A stretch of 64,000 bases of DNA from positions 1 to 64,000 of the forward strand of contig NZ_JBBPHP010000009.1 in the NCBI RefSeq assembly GCF_038039535.1, read 5' to 3'. The notes beneath the pieces were generated by a model, which was not told where the DNA came from, ran no database searches, and worked only from the letters and a program-made list of their open reading frames with translations. Source of the stretch: Catalinimonas sp038039535. Its GTDB lineage: Bacteria; Bacteroidota; Bacteroidia; Cytophagales; Cyclobacteriaceae. The translations under genes and the position numbers were made by a program. This document shows, piece after piece, positions 26,471 to 35,098 of the stretch; within the stretch, counting starts at the first letter, position 1, and each line of letters starts with the position of its first letter.

Positions 26471-26705
26471 TTTTCCACTCTTGATAAGCTGATTTCATAC
26501 AATGCGCACAGGGCCGGTAGTCCTCCTGCTCCGCTTCTTCTCTACTGCTAAAAAATACACGATTCTCTTTCCGCAGGCGTTTACCACTTTTGCAGTGCAA
26601 ACCGCCGAAGATTCTCAGTTTACGATTACCACTCCATTGAATCATTCCTGCTCTGATCATTTTTCTCACTTCCCTGTCACTCATTTCACTATGCCCCCAC
26701 ATCAT
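26457..26705 (-). CDS. Stand-alone Ada metal-binding domain protein
   Basis: This 82-residue protein consists of the Ada zinc-binding fold (PF02805-like): IFGGLHCKSGKRLRKENRVF and EEAEQEDYRPCAHC. Of the four Cys that hold zinc in E. coli Ada (38, 42, 69, 72), the first and the last two remain, while the second is replaced by Lys (CKSGK). The usual methyl-accepting Cys38 equivalent is present. It may sense methyl-phosphotriesters in DNA or bind zinc only. It sits between an AraC-Ogt fusion and AlkB, where a complete Ada would have this domain fused. Confidence 0.82.
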   Translation of the reverse strand: MMWGHSEMSDREVRKMIRAGMIQWSGNRKLRIFGGLHCKSGKRLRKENRVFFSSREEAEQEDYRPCAHCMKSAYQEWKNGFI

Positions 26706-26756
26706 TATTCATCCATAATATTCATTCTACATCCCTCATTCTTCATCCCTCATTAA

Positions 26757-27626
26757 TCATCCTTCATTCATAAGCATCTGCTCAGCCTTTGCTACTTCCC
26801 AGCCGATCATCGCAGTTTTCCGCAGACTGCCCCAATGGTACTGACCAAACAATCCGCTGGATTGTATCACCCTGTGGCAGGGGATCAGGTAAGCTACTGG
26901 GTTATCACCAATGGCTGTACCTACCGCCCGCGATGCTTTGGGCCTGTCAATCTGATGGGCAATAGTTCCGTAGGTAGCCAACTGACCGCAGGGAATCCTG
27001 AGCAGCGTCTCCCACACCTTGAGTTGAAAAGCAGTGCCCTTCAGATGCAGTTTGATTTCATGGATTTTATTCCAGTCAGAGGTGAAGATGAGGCGCACAT
27101 TTTCCAGTGCCTCATCTGATTGTTGCTGATAGTTTGCCGCAGGGAACTTGCTCTTCAGCTCTTGTAAAGCGAATGCTTCATCATCGGCAAAAGCCATATG
27201 GCATATTCCTTTGGGGGTAGAAGCAATCAAAATTTTGCCAAAAGGACTGTCGGCATAGTTGTAACTGATGGATAGGTTCTCTCCTCCGTTTTTATACTCT
27301 CCGGGGGTCATCCCTTCTATGCTGACAAAAAGATCATGCAATCTACCTGGGCTGGAAAGTCCGCTTTCATAGGAAGTATCCAAAAGAGAGGACTGCTGCT
27401 CTTTCAGTAGCTTTTTAGCGTACTCCAGGGTGATGTATTGCAAAAACTTCTTGGGGCTCACCCCCGCCCAATCGCTAAACATCCGCTGGAAGTGGAAAGG
27501 ACTTAAATGTACCTGTTCAGCTACCTCTTCCAGCGATGGCTGATTTTTGAAGTTTTGTTGAATATACGCTAAGGCCTCGGCGATACGCTCAAAGTCCGTT
27601 GCTGCCTGTGTGTTCATCTTGTGCAT
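26757..27626 (-). CDS. AraC-type regulator fused to O6-methylguanine-DNA methyltransferase (Ada-like)
   Basis: The 289-residue protein has an AraC helix-turn-helix domain (about 10-108: IAEALAYIQQNF, SLEEVAEQVHLSPFHFQRMF) followed by a methyltransferase domain with the active site PCHRV (LIPCHRVIQSSG, about 247-258) and the AVGTAIGDNPVAYLIPCH segment. This is the E. coli Ada layout without the N-terminal metal-binding domain, which is present as a separate gene just downstream. It repairs O6-methylguanine by self-methylation and probably regulates the operon. Confidence 0.92.
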   Translation of the reverse strand: MHKMNTQAATDFERIAEALAYIQQNFKNQPSLEEVAEQVHLSPFHFQRMFSDWAGVSPKKFLQYITLEYAKKLLKEQQSSLLDTSYESGLSSPGRLHDLFVSIEGMTPGEYKNGGENLSISYNYADSPFGKILIASTPKGICHMAFADDEAFALQELKSKFPAANYQQQSDEALENVRLIFTSDWNKIHEIKLHLKGTAFQLKVWETLLRIPCGQLATYGTIAHQIDRPKASRAVGTAIGDNPVAYLIPCHRVIQSSGLFGQYHWGSLRKTAMIGWEVAKAEQMLMNEG

Positions 27627-28205
27627 GGGTTAGTAATAAAACAAAAGTAATACACATTACAGCAGTTCACCACCCGAAATTTGCTGAGATGAGGAAGTGA
27701 AATTTAATAAAACAGCATGATTTATATGCCTTGAAAGCATCTGAAGTAATCTAAAAGTCAAGGCAGCCTTGACTTGCCACTAAGTGATGCAAAAAAATGA
27801 TGATTCCACCTTGCCCGGTCATTTTTACCTGGAAAAAATGACAAGTCACCCTGGAATTATTGGTGAGTAGCACAGAAAAATGATCGGGAAAGGTAGCACG
27901 GTCAATTTTTTCGCAAAAAAAACGACAGGGAAAGCATGACTTGCCATTTTTTTGCGGTTAGCATCCTCCATTCCTGCTGTATGAGCACTTATTTTAATCT
28001 AAAGCATTTACAATCCTGCTACCTTCACCATTCCTGTATACTTACCAAACCAAAAGCCCAATCTTCATAGGAATACGATTCATTACATGGGTACAAATGT
28101 GAGAATTACTGACTTTTTTACTGTAGACCACTCTCCTATTTTTGTAAGCTGCCGGACTGTCTCCGATGCAACTTAATTATCTCTGACAGATTAAACTCAG
28201 TGTCC
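27627..28205. other. Intergenic region with inverted and direct repeats
   Basis: This 579-bp gap holds a perfect palindrome AAGTCAAGGC-a-GCCTTGACTT (27755-27775), two copies of TGACTTGCCA (near 27770 and 27938), an 11-bp inverted pair GCAAAAAAATG/CATTTTTTTGC (near 27784 and 27948) and further A-rich segments with TGACAAG- and TGATCGG-type ends. I see no coding sequence. The arrangement suggests a small non-autonomous repeat element or a structured RNA. Confidence 0.5.
27755..27775. repeat. Perfect 10-bp-arm palindrome
   Basis: AAGTCAAGGC and GCCTTGACTT are separated by a single A. It could be an operator or the end of a repeat element. It lies upstream of the alkylation-repair operon (divergent) and about 430 bp from the next plus-strand gene. 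Confidence 0.5.
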
Positions 28206-28847
28206 ATGAAAAGTAAAACGCTTGCCGTTCAGATCAGAGCCTACCGCACCCTGATTGACAACTCTCTGAATCATAATGGTATCCGCACTGCATTAACGGA
28301 TTTTGGCTATCCTCTCCAGAATATTGACAAGGGTAAAGCCCTGTTTGAGAAATTTATGCTGCTACATGGCCTCCAGTCTGACCAGTACGGAGCCAAGCTG
28401 AATGCTACTGACACTGTGCTTTCGGATTTACAACTGCTCAAAACTACGTATCAGGAGCATCGCACCCTTGCCCGGCTGGCATTCAACGAAGATCGTGGAC
28501 TGCAAAATTCGCTAAAACTGAACACACGCACGCCTAAGGAACGGGCTGCTTTTGTGGACCAGGTGGCTAACTTTTACAACAAAATTATTCAGCATCAGGC
28601 CGGCCTCAAGCGTTACGGTGTCTCCAAAGCGGAATTGGAGCAGGCTCAGGCAATGGTCAATGCCTTGATTCAATCTCAGCAGCAGCAATCACAAAAAACG
28701 GGCGAAGCTCAGTCGGCTACTCAGCAGCGCAATCAGGCCCTCAAAGACTTACAACGCTGGATTAAGGGCTATAAAGCGATCCTGCAGGCAGCCCTGGAAG
28801 ATGACCCTCAATTACTGGAAATAGTAGGTATACTGGTGAAGGCTTAA
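28206..28847 (+). CDS. Hypothetical all-helical protein
   Basis: This 213-residue protein (ATG at 28206; GTG at 28200 is an alternative) is predicted to be almost entirely helical. It opens with SKTLAVQIRAYRTLIDNSLN and has a Gln-rich linker (about 160-180). No catalytic motif is visible. I do not recognise a named family. It precedes a small membrane protein by 29 bp and may share a transcript with it. Confidence 0.65.
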   Translation: MKSKTLAVQIRAYRTLIDNSLNHNGIRTALTDFGYPLQNIDKGKALFEKFMLLHGLQSDQYGAKLNATDTVLSDLQLLKTTYQEHRTLARLAFNEDRGLQNSLKLNTRTPKERAAFVDQVANFYNKIIQHQAGLKRYGVSKAELEQAQAMVNALIQSQQQQSQKTGEAQSATQQRNQALKDLQRWIKGYKAILQAALEDDPQLLEIVGILVKA

Positions 28848-28876
28848 TACCCCATAACTTTATGATCTTTTAATTC

Positions 28877-29398
28877 ATGAATTTAGCCAGCCATTGTAGG
28901 ATTTGTGAAAACCAGTTATATGATATAGAAGTTGGCACAAGATGTAGCTTAACTAATGATAGACCTTCCTTTAGAGAAAAGTGCTCTGAAATCAGATTGG
29001 AAAAGAAGTATGAAAATATTATAAAGGAGGTAAATATAGAATATGAGTTAGTGCGAAGGACTAAACTTATATCATATGCAAATTTTGTGTTTTTCCTTTT
29101 AGTAAGTGTTCTTCTTATTTCAGCAGGCTATTTTTTTGGAAAATATGGCCTAGAAAAAGGTGTAATCTCAACAGTTCCTCTAATAATCATAGGTGCAGGT
29201 ATTCTGGTTCTTCCCCTTGCTTCAGGTCCTTTAAATAAATACCGGCAAAGTATCGCGGTTGCCAAGAAGAAAAAAGAGGAGTTAGACAAGGTATTAGCCT
29301 TATACAATACTAAATATACAATAGAAGTTATTGTCAATAAGGATTTACACGGTAATAAGGAGATTGATACAAAACTAACGTTCTTGCGCAAATACTAA
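28877..29398 (+). CDS. Small zinc-ribbon-like membrane protein
   Basis: The 173-residue protein has four Cys in the first 36 residues (SHCRICENQ, TRCSLTND, EKCSEI), suggesting a short metal-binding segment. Two transmembrane helices (about 66-88 and 97-117) and a Lys-rich coiled coil follow. It is more A+T-rich than its neighbours. The N-terminus resembles a family seen in Bacteroidota with CxxC-type leads, but the function is unknown. It lies just upstream of an SF1 helicase on the same strand. Confidence 0.6.
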   Translation: MNLASHCRICENQLYDIEVGTRCSLTNDRPSFREKCSEIRLEKKYENIIKEVNIEYELVRRTKLISYANFVFFLLVSVLLISAGYFFGKYGLEKGVISTVPLIIIGAGILVLPLASGPLNKYRQSIAVAKKKKEELDKVLALYNTKYTIEVIVNKDLHGNKEIDTKLTFLRKY

Positions 29399-29456
29399 CG
29401 GTAAATTGTCTACTAAATTAGCTATCCTACACCCTACATCTGGTAGGCTTTTCTCT

Positions 29457-29464
29457 TATCTTTG
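29457..29464 (+). promoter_or_regulatory. Perfect -7 element close to the helicase start
   Basis: TATCTTTG matches TAnnTTTG exactly and ends five bases before the helicase ATG at 29470. Transcription would start almost at the start codon, giving a very short or leaderless 5' end. There is no good TTG at -33. Confidence 0.45.
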
Positions 29465-29469
29465 CAGCT

Positions 29470-31407
29470 ATGGCACAATCAAGCGAAGAACTGAGAAAAG
29501 TATATGAGCTGCTCAAACTGGAGAAAGAAGCAGACCTGGAATATTACCGTCAAAAAGTACTGAACGCCTCGCTGGAACAGCGTAAGAAAGAAGGGCTGTG
29601 CTGGTATCCGGTTACGCTCACGAGCCAGCGCTATAGCATGGGTGAAAAACTCATCATCAAACTCAACCGCACTACTGAGATCAACCGCCCCCATGTATTT
29701 CAGTCGGGTAAGATTGTCAGCCTCTTTGCCAATACTAATGATAAAAAGCAGCCGCCCAGCGTTTCCGGAGTTGTGAACGACGTCCGCAGCAACCAAATGA
29801 CCATTACCCTCAATGTGGACGAACTACCAGATTGGGTAGACTATGCAAATCTCGGTATTGATCTTCTGTTTGACGAAATGGCTTACCGGGAGATGAACAA
29901 AGCACTCAAGAAGGTAATGGATGCCAAAAATGATGGTGGTCGTCTGGCAGAGCTTAGAGAAATACTGCTGGGAAAACAGACCGCCGAATTTGATGAAAAG
30001 GAGGCTGAGAAGGTTCCCCGCTTAAATGACAGCCAGAATGAAGCCCTGCGCAGGGTAATGCGGGCCCGGGACGTAGCCATCATTCATGGCCCTCCAGGAA
30101 CGGGGAAGACGACTACCATGGTGCAAGCTATCGTGCAGACCGTGAAGCAGGAAGAAAGAGTGCTGGTCTGTGCGCCCAGTAATGCCGCAGTAGATCTGCT
30201 CACCGAAAAGCTGAGCGAGGAAGGAATGAGGGTAGTACGGATTGGTCACCCCGCCAGGGTAACAGATGTTAACCTCAGCAAAACCCTGGATGCGCAGATT
30301 GCCAATCATGATTACTACAAAGAACTCAAAAACCTGCGGCGCAAAGCAGAAGAGTACCGTTCCTTAGGCTTTAAGTATAAACGAAAATACGGCAGAGCGG
30401 AGCGTGAGCAACGGCAACACCTGCTCAGAGAAGCTTCCCGTGCCAAAGAAGAAGCCGACCAACTGGAACACTATATTGTGGCAGATATCTTTACCAAAGC
30501 CGATGTGATCACCTCTACGCTGGTGGGAGCTTCAGGTCAGTTGGTCAAAGGCATGCGCTTTCGCACTGTTTTCATTGATGAAGCCGCCCAGGCACTGGAG
30601 GCAGCCAGCTGGATTCCTATCCTGAAAGCGGAACGTGTAATATTTGCCGGTGATCACTTTCAACTCCCTCCTACCGTCAAATCTTATGAAGCTGCCAAGC
30701 AGGGACTGGGAGAGACACTGATGGAGAAGTGCATCAAGCGGCAACAGGCGATGGGTAAGCCGGTAGATAGCATGCTGCAAACGCAATACCGCATGCATCA
30801 GCAGATCATGGACTTTTCGGGGCAGTATTTTTACAAAGGCGAGCTGAAAGCGGATGCCAGTGTCAAAGAAAGATTGCTTAGCCCGGATATTCCTCCTATC
30901 ACTTTTATAGATACGGCAGGTTGTGGCTATACCGAAAAGGTAGATCCTGAAACACTCAGCACCTACAATGAAGAAGAGGCCCACCTGCTGCTCAAGCACC
31001 TGACTGATCTGGTGGAGCAGCTAGGAATAGAACGTATTAAGGAAGATGAGCTGATGATTGGGGTTATCGCTCCTTACCGTGCCCAGACCAAAACCCTTAA
31101 CGAGCAGTTTGAATCTTTTGAACCCCTGAAAGACATCAGAGAGCACATCACCATTGATACGGTAGACGCTTTTCAGGGTAGAGAAAGAGATATCATTTAC
31201 ATCAGTCTGGTTCGCTCCAATACCAAAGGAGAGATTGGCTTCTTAGCGGATGAAAGGCGGATGAACGTAGCCATGACCAGGGCCAAGATGCGGCTGGTGA
31301 TGATCGGCGACAGTGCTACGCTGGGCAGCAATTCATTCTACAGCGAAATTCTGGATTACATACAATCCATAGAGGCCTACCAGAGCGCCTTTGAGTTAAT
31401 TTATTAA
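29470..31407 (+). CDS. SF1B-type DNA/RNA helicase (IGHMBP2/Dna2-like)
   Basis: This 645-residue protein has an N-terminal beta-barrel region (about 40-130) and an SF1 helicase core: Walker A GPPGTGKTTT (207-216), VCAPSNAAVDLL (motif Ia), VFIDEAAQALEA (Walker B/DEAA), DHFQLPPT (motif III), QYRMHQQIMDF (motif IV), IDTVDAFQGRERDII (motif V) and RMNVAMTRAK (motif VI). The order matches the AAA_11/AAA_12 proteins related to IGHMBP2 and yeast Hcs1. It probably acts in nucleic-acid repair or RNA processing in the cytosol. Confidence 0.92.
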   Translation: MAQSSEELRKVYELLKLEKEADLEYYRQKVLNASLEQRKKEGLCWYPVTLTSQRYSMGEKLIIKLNRTTEINRPHVFQSGKIVSLFANTNDKKQPPSVSGVVNDVRSNQMTITLNVDELPDWVDYANLGIDLLFDEMAYREMNKALKKVMDAKNDGGRLAELREILLGKQTAEFDEKEAEKVPRLNDSQNEALRRVMRARDVAIIHGPPGTGKTTTMVQAIVQTVKQEERVLVCAPSNAAVDLLTEKLSEEGMRVVRIGHPARVTDVNLSKTLDAQIANHDYYKELKNLRRKAEEYRSLGFKYKRKYGRAEREQRQHLLREASRAKEEADQLEHYIVADIFTKADVITSTLVGASGQLVKGMRFRTVFIDEAAQALEAASWIPILKAERVIFAGDHFQLPPTVKSYEAAKQGLGETLMEKCIKRQQAMGKPVDSMLQTQYRMHQQIMDFSGQYFYKGELKADASVKERLLSPDIPPITFIDTAGCGYTEKVDPETLSTYNEEEAHLLLKHLTDLVEQLGIERIKEDELMIGVIAPYRAQTKTLNEQFESFEPLKDIREHITIDTVDAFQGRERDIIYISLVRSNTKGEIGFLADERRMNVAMTRAKMRLVMIGDSATLGSNSFYSEILDYIQSIEAYQSAFELIY

Positions 31408-31481
31408 GATAGCAATCCAATTCTTATGAAGCTGTTCATCTCTGCACAGCAAGTGTACGCTTATGAACACCACTTCAAACA

Positions 31482-31516
31482 AAAATCCCCCTAAAAATGC
31501 GATTTAGGGGGATTTT
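31482..31516. terminator. Strong terminator AAAATCCCCCTAAA/TTTAGGGGGATTTT
   Basis: A 14-bp perfect stem with a 7-base loop ends in A/T runs on both sides. It follows the helicase and precedes an orphan small ORF. Confidence 0.85.
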
Positions 31517-31599
31517 GATAGTTGGCACGGCAGTTGGCTTTAATACTGTGAAACAACATTAACCTTTTAAAACAATATTAACCCAAAATTTGAATAGCC

Positions 31600-31788
31600 A
31601 TGACAACTGTTATCAACATTAACCCAAATTTATTCATAGATATTGAAGGTGCTTTCATCACTACTTCTAAATCTACCAGTCCGGTAGCAGAGGTAAGCAT
31701 GAAACGAGATGTAACCCCTTTTTCCCAACTCAAAGACGGTAAGTTTCGTCGCTTGTTCAACCGTCACAGCACTGCTTTCAGGCGTTAA
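31600..31788 (+). CDS. Orphan 62-residue basic protein between two terminators
   Basis: This 62-residue protein starts MTTVININPNLFIDIEGAF and ends with a basic tail (GKFRRLFNRHSTAFRR). Direct repeats of a CAAyATTAACCCAAAw type occur upstream (31573-31590) and over its start (31614-31631), so the repeat partly lies in the coding sequence. It is isolated by strong terminators at 31482-31516 and 31821-31853, as expected for an independently transcribed gene. I do not recognise a family. It may be a DNA-binding or membrane-acting small protein, or a chance frame. Confidence 0.5.
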   Translation: MTTVININPNLFIDIEGAFITTSKSTSPVAEVSMKRDVTPFSQLKDGKFRRLFNRHSTAFRR

Positions 31789-31820
31789 TTCACCTTTATT
31801 GTCAAAAGCTAGTGAATTTC

Positions 31821-31853
31821 AGGCAATTTTCCGAGTATTCTGGAAAATTGCCT
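31821..31853. terminator. Bidirectional terminator AGGCAATTTTCC/GGAAAATTGCCT
   Basis: A 12-bp perfect stem with a 9-base loop is followed by GTTTATTTTT on the + strand. It lies between the orphan small gene and the end of the sortilin-like gene. Confidence 0.8.
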
Positions 31854-31861
31854 GTTTATTT

Positions 31862-34800
31862 TTAACGCAGGGAGGAAATGATCATTCTGGGTACTCCTTC
31901 TGTCTCTAAAACCCGCTCAAACTGTTCCAGTTCAGCATTCAGTATTTGCTGATATGTGTCACGATGTACAGCAAGTTCTTTCTGAAGGTCTTCAAAACGT
32001 TCGTAACATCCGACCGTGGGCCTGGCATCCTGTGAGTGGATGACCGAATACAGATAGGCAAACTGATTATCCAGTTTCACTGGATAGTTGATAGGGTCCT
32101 GTGAGCTTTCGCTGCGGGTTTGAATCAGTTCTTCTTCCAGAGCATTCAGCCTTTGTATCAGCTGATCACAAGGTTTAAGCAGTTTTGTACCATAATCAGT
32201 TTTCTGACTGCGTTCGGTGATAAACCTGGCCTGTTCTTTCAATCCCCTGATGCTACGGATAAGGTCATGCACTGAGCTTAAGGTATCACGAACGGCAATG
32301 GCCAGGTCTAGCTGAGCCTGTAGGTCAGCGTCGGAGAATGTCCAGCGGGGGTCTTTACTGATCGTAAGTGGCTTTTCTATATTCTGCCGCCCATCACTTA
32401 AGCGAACAATGTACGTTCCGGGAGCGGCATTAGGTCCATCGGTATAACTCAGTGACATCACTGCTTCGTCTATGAGATCAGGCTTAGGATAGGTCAGGTC
32501 CCATACAAAACGATGAGCTCCTGCCTCAGCAGCTAGTGCATCCGGATCACCTTTGCTATTGTAGGAACGAATGATTTCTCCTTCGCTATTTAATATTTCC
32601 AGGCTCAGGCTGTCTACCTCGTTTTTCAGATGATAATGAATCACTGCACCATCTGGTTTATTCTGAGGCGCATTATCGCCCCTATAACCTCCCAGCTGCG
32701 TACGATAAGCATTGGCTGGCTGGTAAAGATGTATCTCTGCCTGTGCAATTTCAGGGTTCATCTGATGGAGAGGGGTTACATCATCCATAATCCAGAATGA
32801 GCGGCCCTGTGTGGCTACAACTAAGTCCTGATGATGCAGTTTGAGGTCAGTGATCGGCGTTTTGGGTAGGTTAAGTTGAAAGGGTTGCCACTGCTCTCCA
32901 TCATTGAAAGAGATGTACATACCAAACTCAGTCCCTGCATACAATAAACCTTCTTTATCAGGATCTTCTCTTACCACCCGCACAAAATGATCTTCAGGAA
33001 TTCCCTTGGTTAACTGCTGCCAGCTTTGCCCGTAATCTTTTGTCTGAAAAATGTAAGGACGAAAGTCGTTGTCCCGGTACTTATACACGGCTACTGTTGC
33101 TTTGCCTTCCTGATGCTGTGATAAATCTATGCTGTTGACTGTTCCATGCTCCGGCATGCCGGGAGGCGTAATATTAGTCCAGCTATCTCCCCCATCTTTA
33201 GACAGGTGAATTAATCCATCATCACTACCTGCCCACAATACTCCTTGCTGCAGTGATGACTCCTCCAGTGCGAAAATGGTACAGTACAGTTCTACTCCGG
33301 TATTATCATTTTGTATGGGTCCGCCGGGAATTTCAGCCAGGAACTCCTGATTGCTGGTGGTCAGGTCAGGGCTGATTACCTCCCAGCTTTGCCCTTCATC
33401 GGTAGATTTGTGGACGTAATTGGAGGCGTAGTAGATCACATCAGGATTATGCCTGGAAATAAAGATGGGCGCATTCCACTGAAAGCGATATTTTAAGTCT
33501 TTAGGAAGAATACCATCATTCAGATCAGGATAAACTTCCACACTTCTGATATGCCCCTTGCTACGGTCCAGGCGAGTCATGATGCCGATATAATTCCCCG
33601 CGTAAATGATGTTGTGATCATCAGGATGCACGGCAATGTGCCCGCTTTCTCCTCCACCTACACTCAGCCAATCCTGCAAGGGATCAAGATCACCCTGCCC
33701 CTGACTAGGCACTGAAATGGTAGTATTATCCTGTTGTGCGCCGTATACTCGGTAGGGAAACTGATTATCCACGGCAATTCTGTAAATTTCTGCAGTAGGC
33801 TGGTTGTATTGGGTTGACCAGCTTTTACCTCCGTTAAAACTGATGTTGGAACCTCCGTCATTGCTCTGAATCATAATCTCGGGATTATTGGGATTCAGCC
33901 ACAATCCGTGATTATCCCCATGGGGAACTGGGATGCGCTCAAAGTTTTTCCCATCATTCAATGATTTATAAAAACCGGTGTTGAGCAGATAAAGGGTATG
34001 CTCCTGCTGCGGGTCAGCAAAAATACGAGAATAGTACCAGGCCCGCTGACGATATTCATGCTTACGGTTGATGCGCTCCCAGCTTTTGCCTCCATCTTCC
34101 GACATGTATAAACCTCCTTTGGTCTCATCCAATGCCTCCTGGATTACCCATACTCTTTTGGAGTTGAGTGGAGAAACAGCTATCCCTACCCGGCCAACTA
34201 CCCCAGTAGGAAGTCCTCCCTCCAAGCGCTCCCAGCTATCACCACCATCGGTAGATTTGTACACGCCACCACCCTTTCCTCCGTCAATGATGGTCCAGGG
34301 CTTACGTTCTACCTGCCATGCACCTGCGTAGAGAACTCTGGGGTTATTAGGATCCATCACTAAATCAATGATTCCTGTACTATCATTAATGAACAAGACC
34401 TTTTCCCAACTTTCACCACCATTTCTGGAGCGAAACACCCCTCTTTCTGAGTTGGGCCCAAAGATATTTCCCAAAGCCGCAGCATATATCATGTCAGGGT
34501 CTTTAGGATGTATCTGGATTTCACCTATCTGCCCTGCTTCTTCCAGACCAGCAGCCTGCCAGGTACTTCCACCATCCACTGTTTTGTACACTCCTTTTCC
34601 GGCAGAGACATTTCCTCGTGGAGAAGCAGAGCCAGTACCTACATAAATAATATTATCATCTGTAGGAGCCACTTCCACAGATCCTATAGAACCCACAGGA
34701 ATAAATCCATCAGAAATATTAGTCCAGTGCATTCCTCCATCCTCAGTTTTCCAGACTCCTCCACCGGTGGTTCCCATCAAAAAAGTCATGGGCTGGTCGG

Positions 34801-34987
34801 GAATACCAGTAACTGCTGTACAACGCCCACCCCTGAAAGGCCCTATCATACGATACTGTAAAGATTCAAATAAGGCAGAAGGAATCTCCGCACTTACATT
34901 TGTTTTTCTACTATTCTGTGCCCAGGTAGGTGTATGAAGAAGAATTAGACAAAGGCTGATTAAGGTTAAGTGGTAGTTTTGCTTCAT
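31862..34987 (-). CDS. Secreted VPS10/sortilin-like BNR-repeat propeller protein
   Basis: Starting at ATG 34987 (MKQNYHLTLISLCLILL) gives 1041 residues with a signal peptide ending TWAQ. It holds many BNR/Asp-box repeats (TDGGSTWQ-, RNGGESWEKV-, STDGGDSWERL-, MSEDGGKSWERI-type), making two beta-propellers, and a C-terminal region with Ig-like and helical segments. The family is annotated as glycosyl hydrolase or VPS10-domain protein; no sialidase catalytic Arg/Asp/Tyr set was identified, so catalysis is doubtful. It should bind carbohydrate or peptide ligands outside the cell. Confidence 0.85.
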   Translation of the reverse strand: MKQNYHLTLISLCLILLHTPTWAQNSRKTNVSAEIPSALFESLQYRMIGPFRGGRCTAVTGIPDQPMTFLMGTTGGGVWKTEDGGMHWTNISDGFIPVGSIGSVEVAPTDDNIIYVGTGSASPRGNVSAGKGVYKTVDGGSTWQAAGLEEAGQIGEIQIHPKDPDMIYAAALGNIFGPNSERGVFRSRNGGESWEKVLFINDSTGIIDLVMDPNNPRVLYAGAWQVERKPWTIIDGGKGGGVYKSTDGGDSWERLEGGLPTGVVGRVGIAVSPLNSKRVWVIQEALDETKGGLYMSEDGGKSWERINRKHEYRQRAWYYSRIFADPQQEHTLYLLNTGFYKSLNDGKNFERIPVPHGDNHGLWLNPNNPEIMIQSNDGGSNISFNGGKSWSTQYNQPTAEIYRIAVDNQFPYRVYGAQQDNTTISVPSQGQGDLDPLQDWLSVGGGESGHIAVHPDDHNIIYAGNYIGIMTRLDRSKGHIRSVEVYPDLNDGILPKDLKYRFQWNAPIFISRHNPDVIYYASNYVHKSTDEGQSWEVISPDLTTSNQEFLAEIPGGPIQNDNTGVELYCTIFALEESSLQQGVLWAGSDDGLIHLSKDGGDSWTNITPPGMPEHGTVNSIDLSQHQEGKATVAVYKYRDNDFRPYIFQTKDYGQSWQQLTKGIPEDHFVRVVREDPDKEGLLYAGTEFGMYISFNDGEQWQPFQLNLPKTPITDLKLHHQDLVVATQGRSFWIMDDVTPLHQMNPEIAQAEIHLYQPANAYRTQLGGYRGDNAPQNKPDGAVIHYHLKNEVDSLSLEILNSEGEIIRSYNSKGDPDALAAEAGAHRFVWDLTYPKPDLIDEAVMSLSYTDGPNAAPGTYIVRLSDGRQNIEKPLTISKDPRWTFSDADLQAQLDLAIAVRDTLSSVHDLIRSIRGLKEQARFITERSQKTDYGTKLLKPCDQLIQRLNALEEELIQTRSESSQDPINYPVKLDNQFAYLYSVIHSQDARPTVGCYERFEDLQKELAVHRDTYQQILNAELEQFERVLETEGVPRMIISSLR

Positions 34988-35098
34988 ATAGATAAGGATT
35001 AAAGTGTGCCCGCAATTTACAACTCTTGCGCTAAAAGCGTTGGACAGACTGTTTAATCTATGCAATTTTAGTAATTTCGCGATTTGAAAATTAAGCAG

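Noticed and set aside
26706..26756. CATTCATC-like low-complexity repeat between the Ada-domain gene and the AraC-Ogt gene
   Set aside because: It is a short degenerate A/T/C-rich stretch inside an operon; the units are irregular and do not form a CRISPR or a defined tandem repeat.
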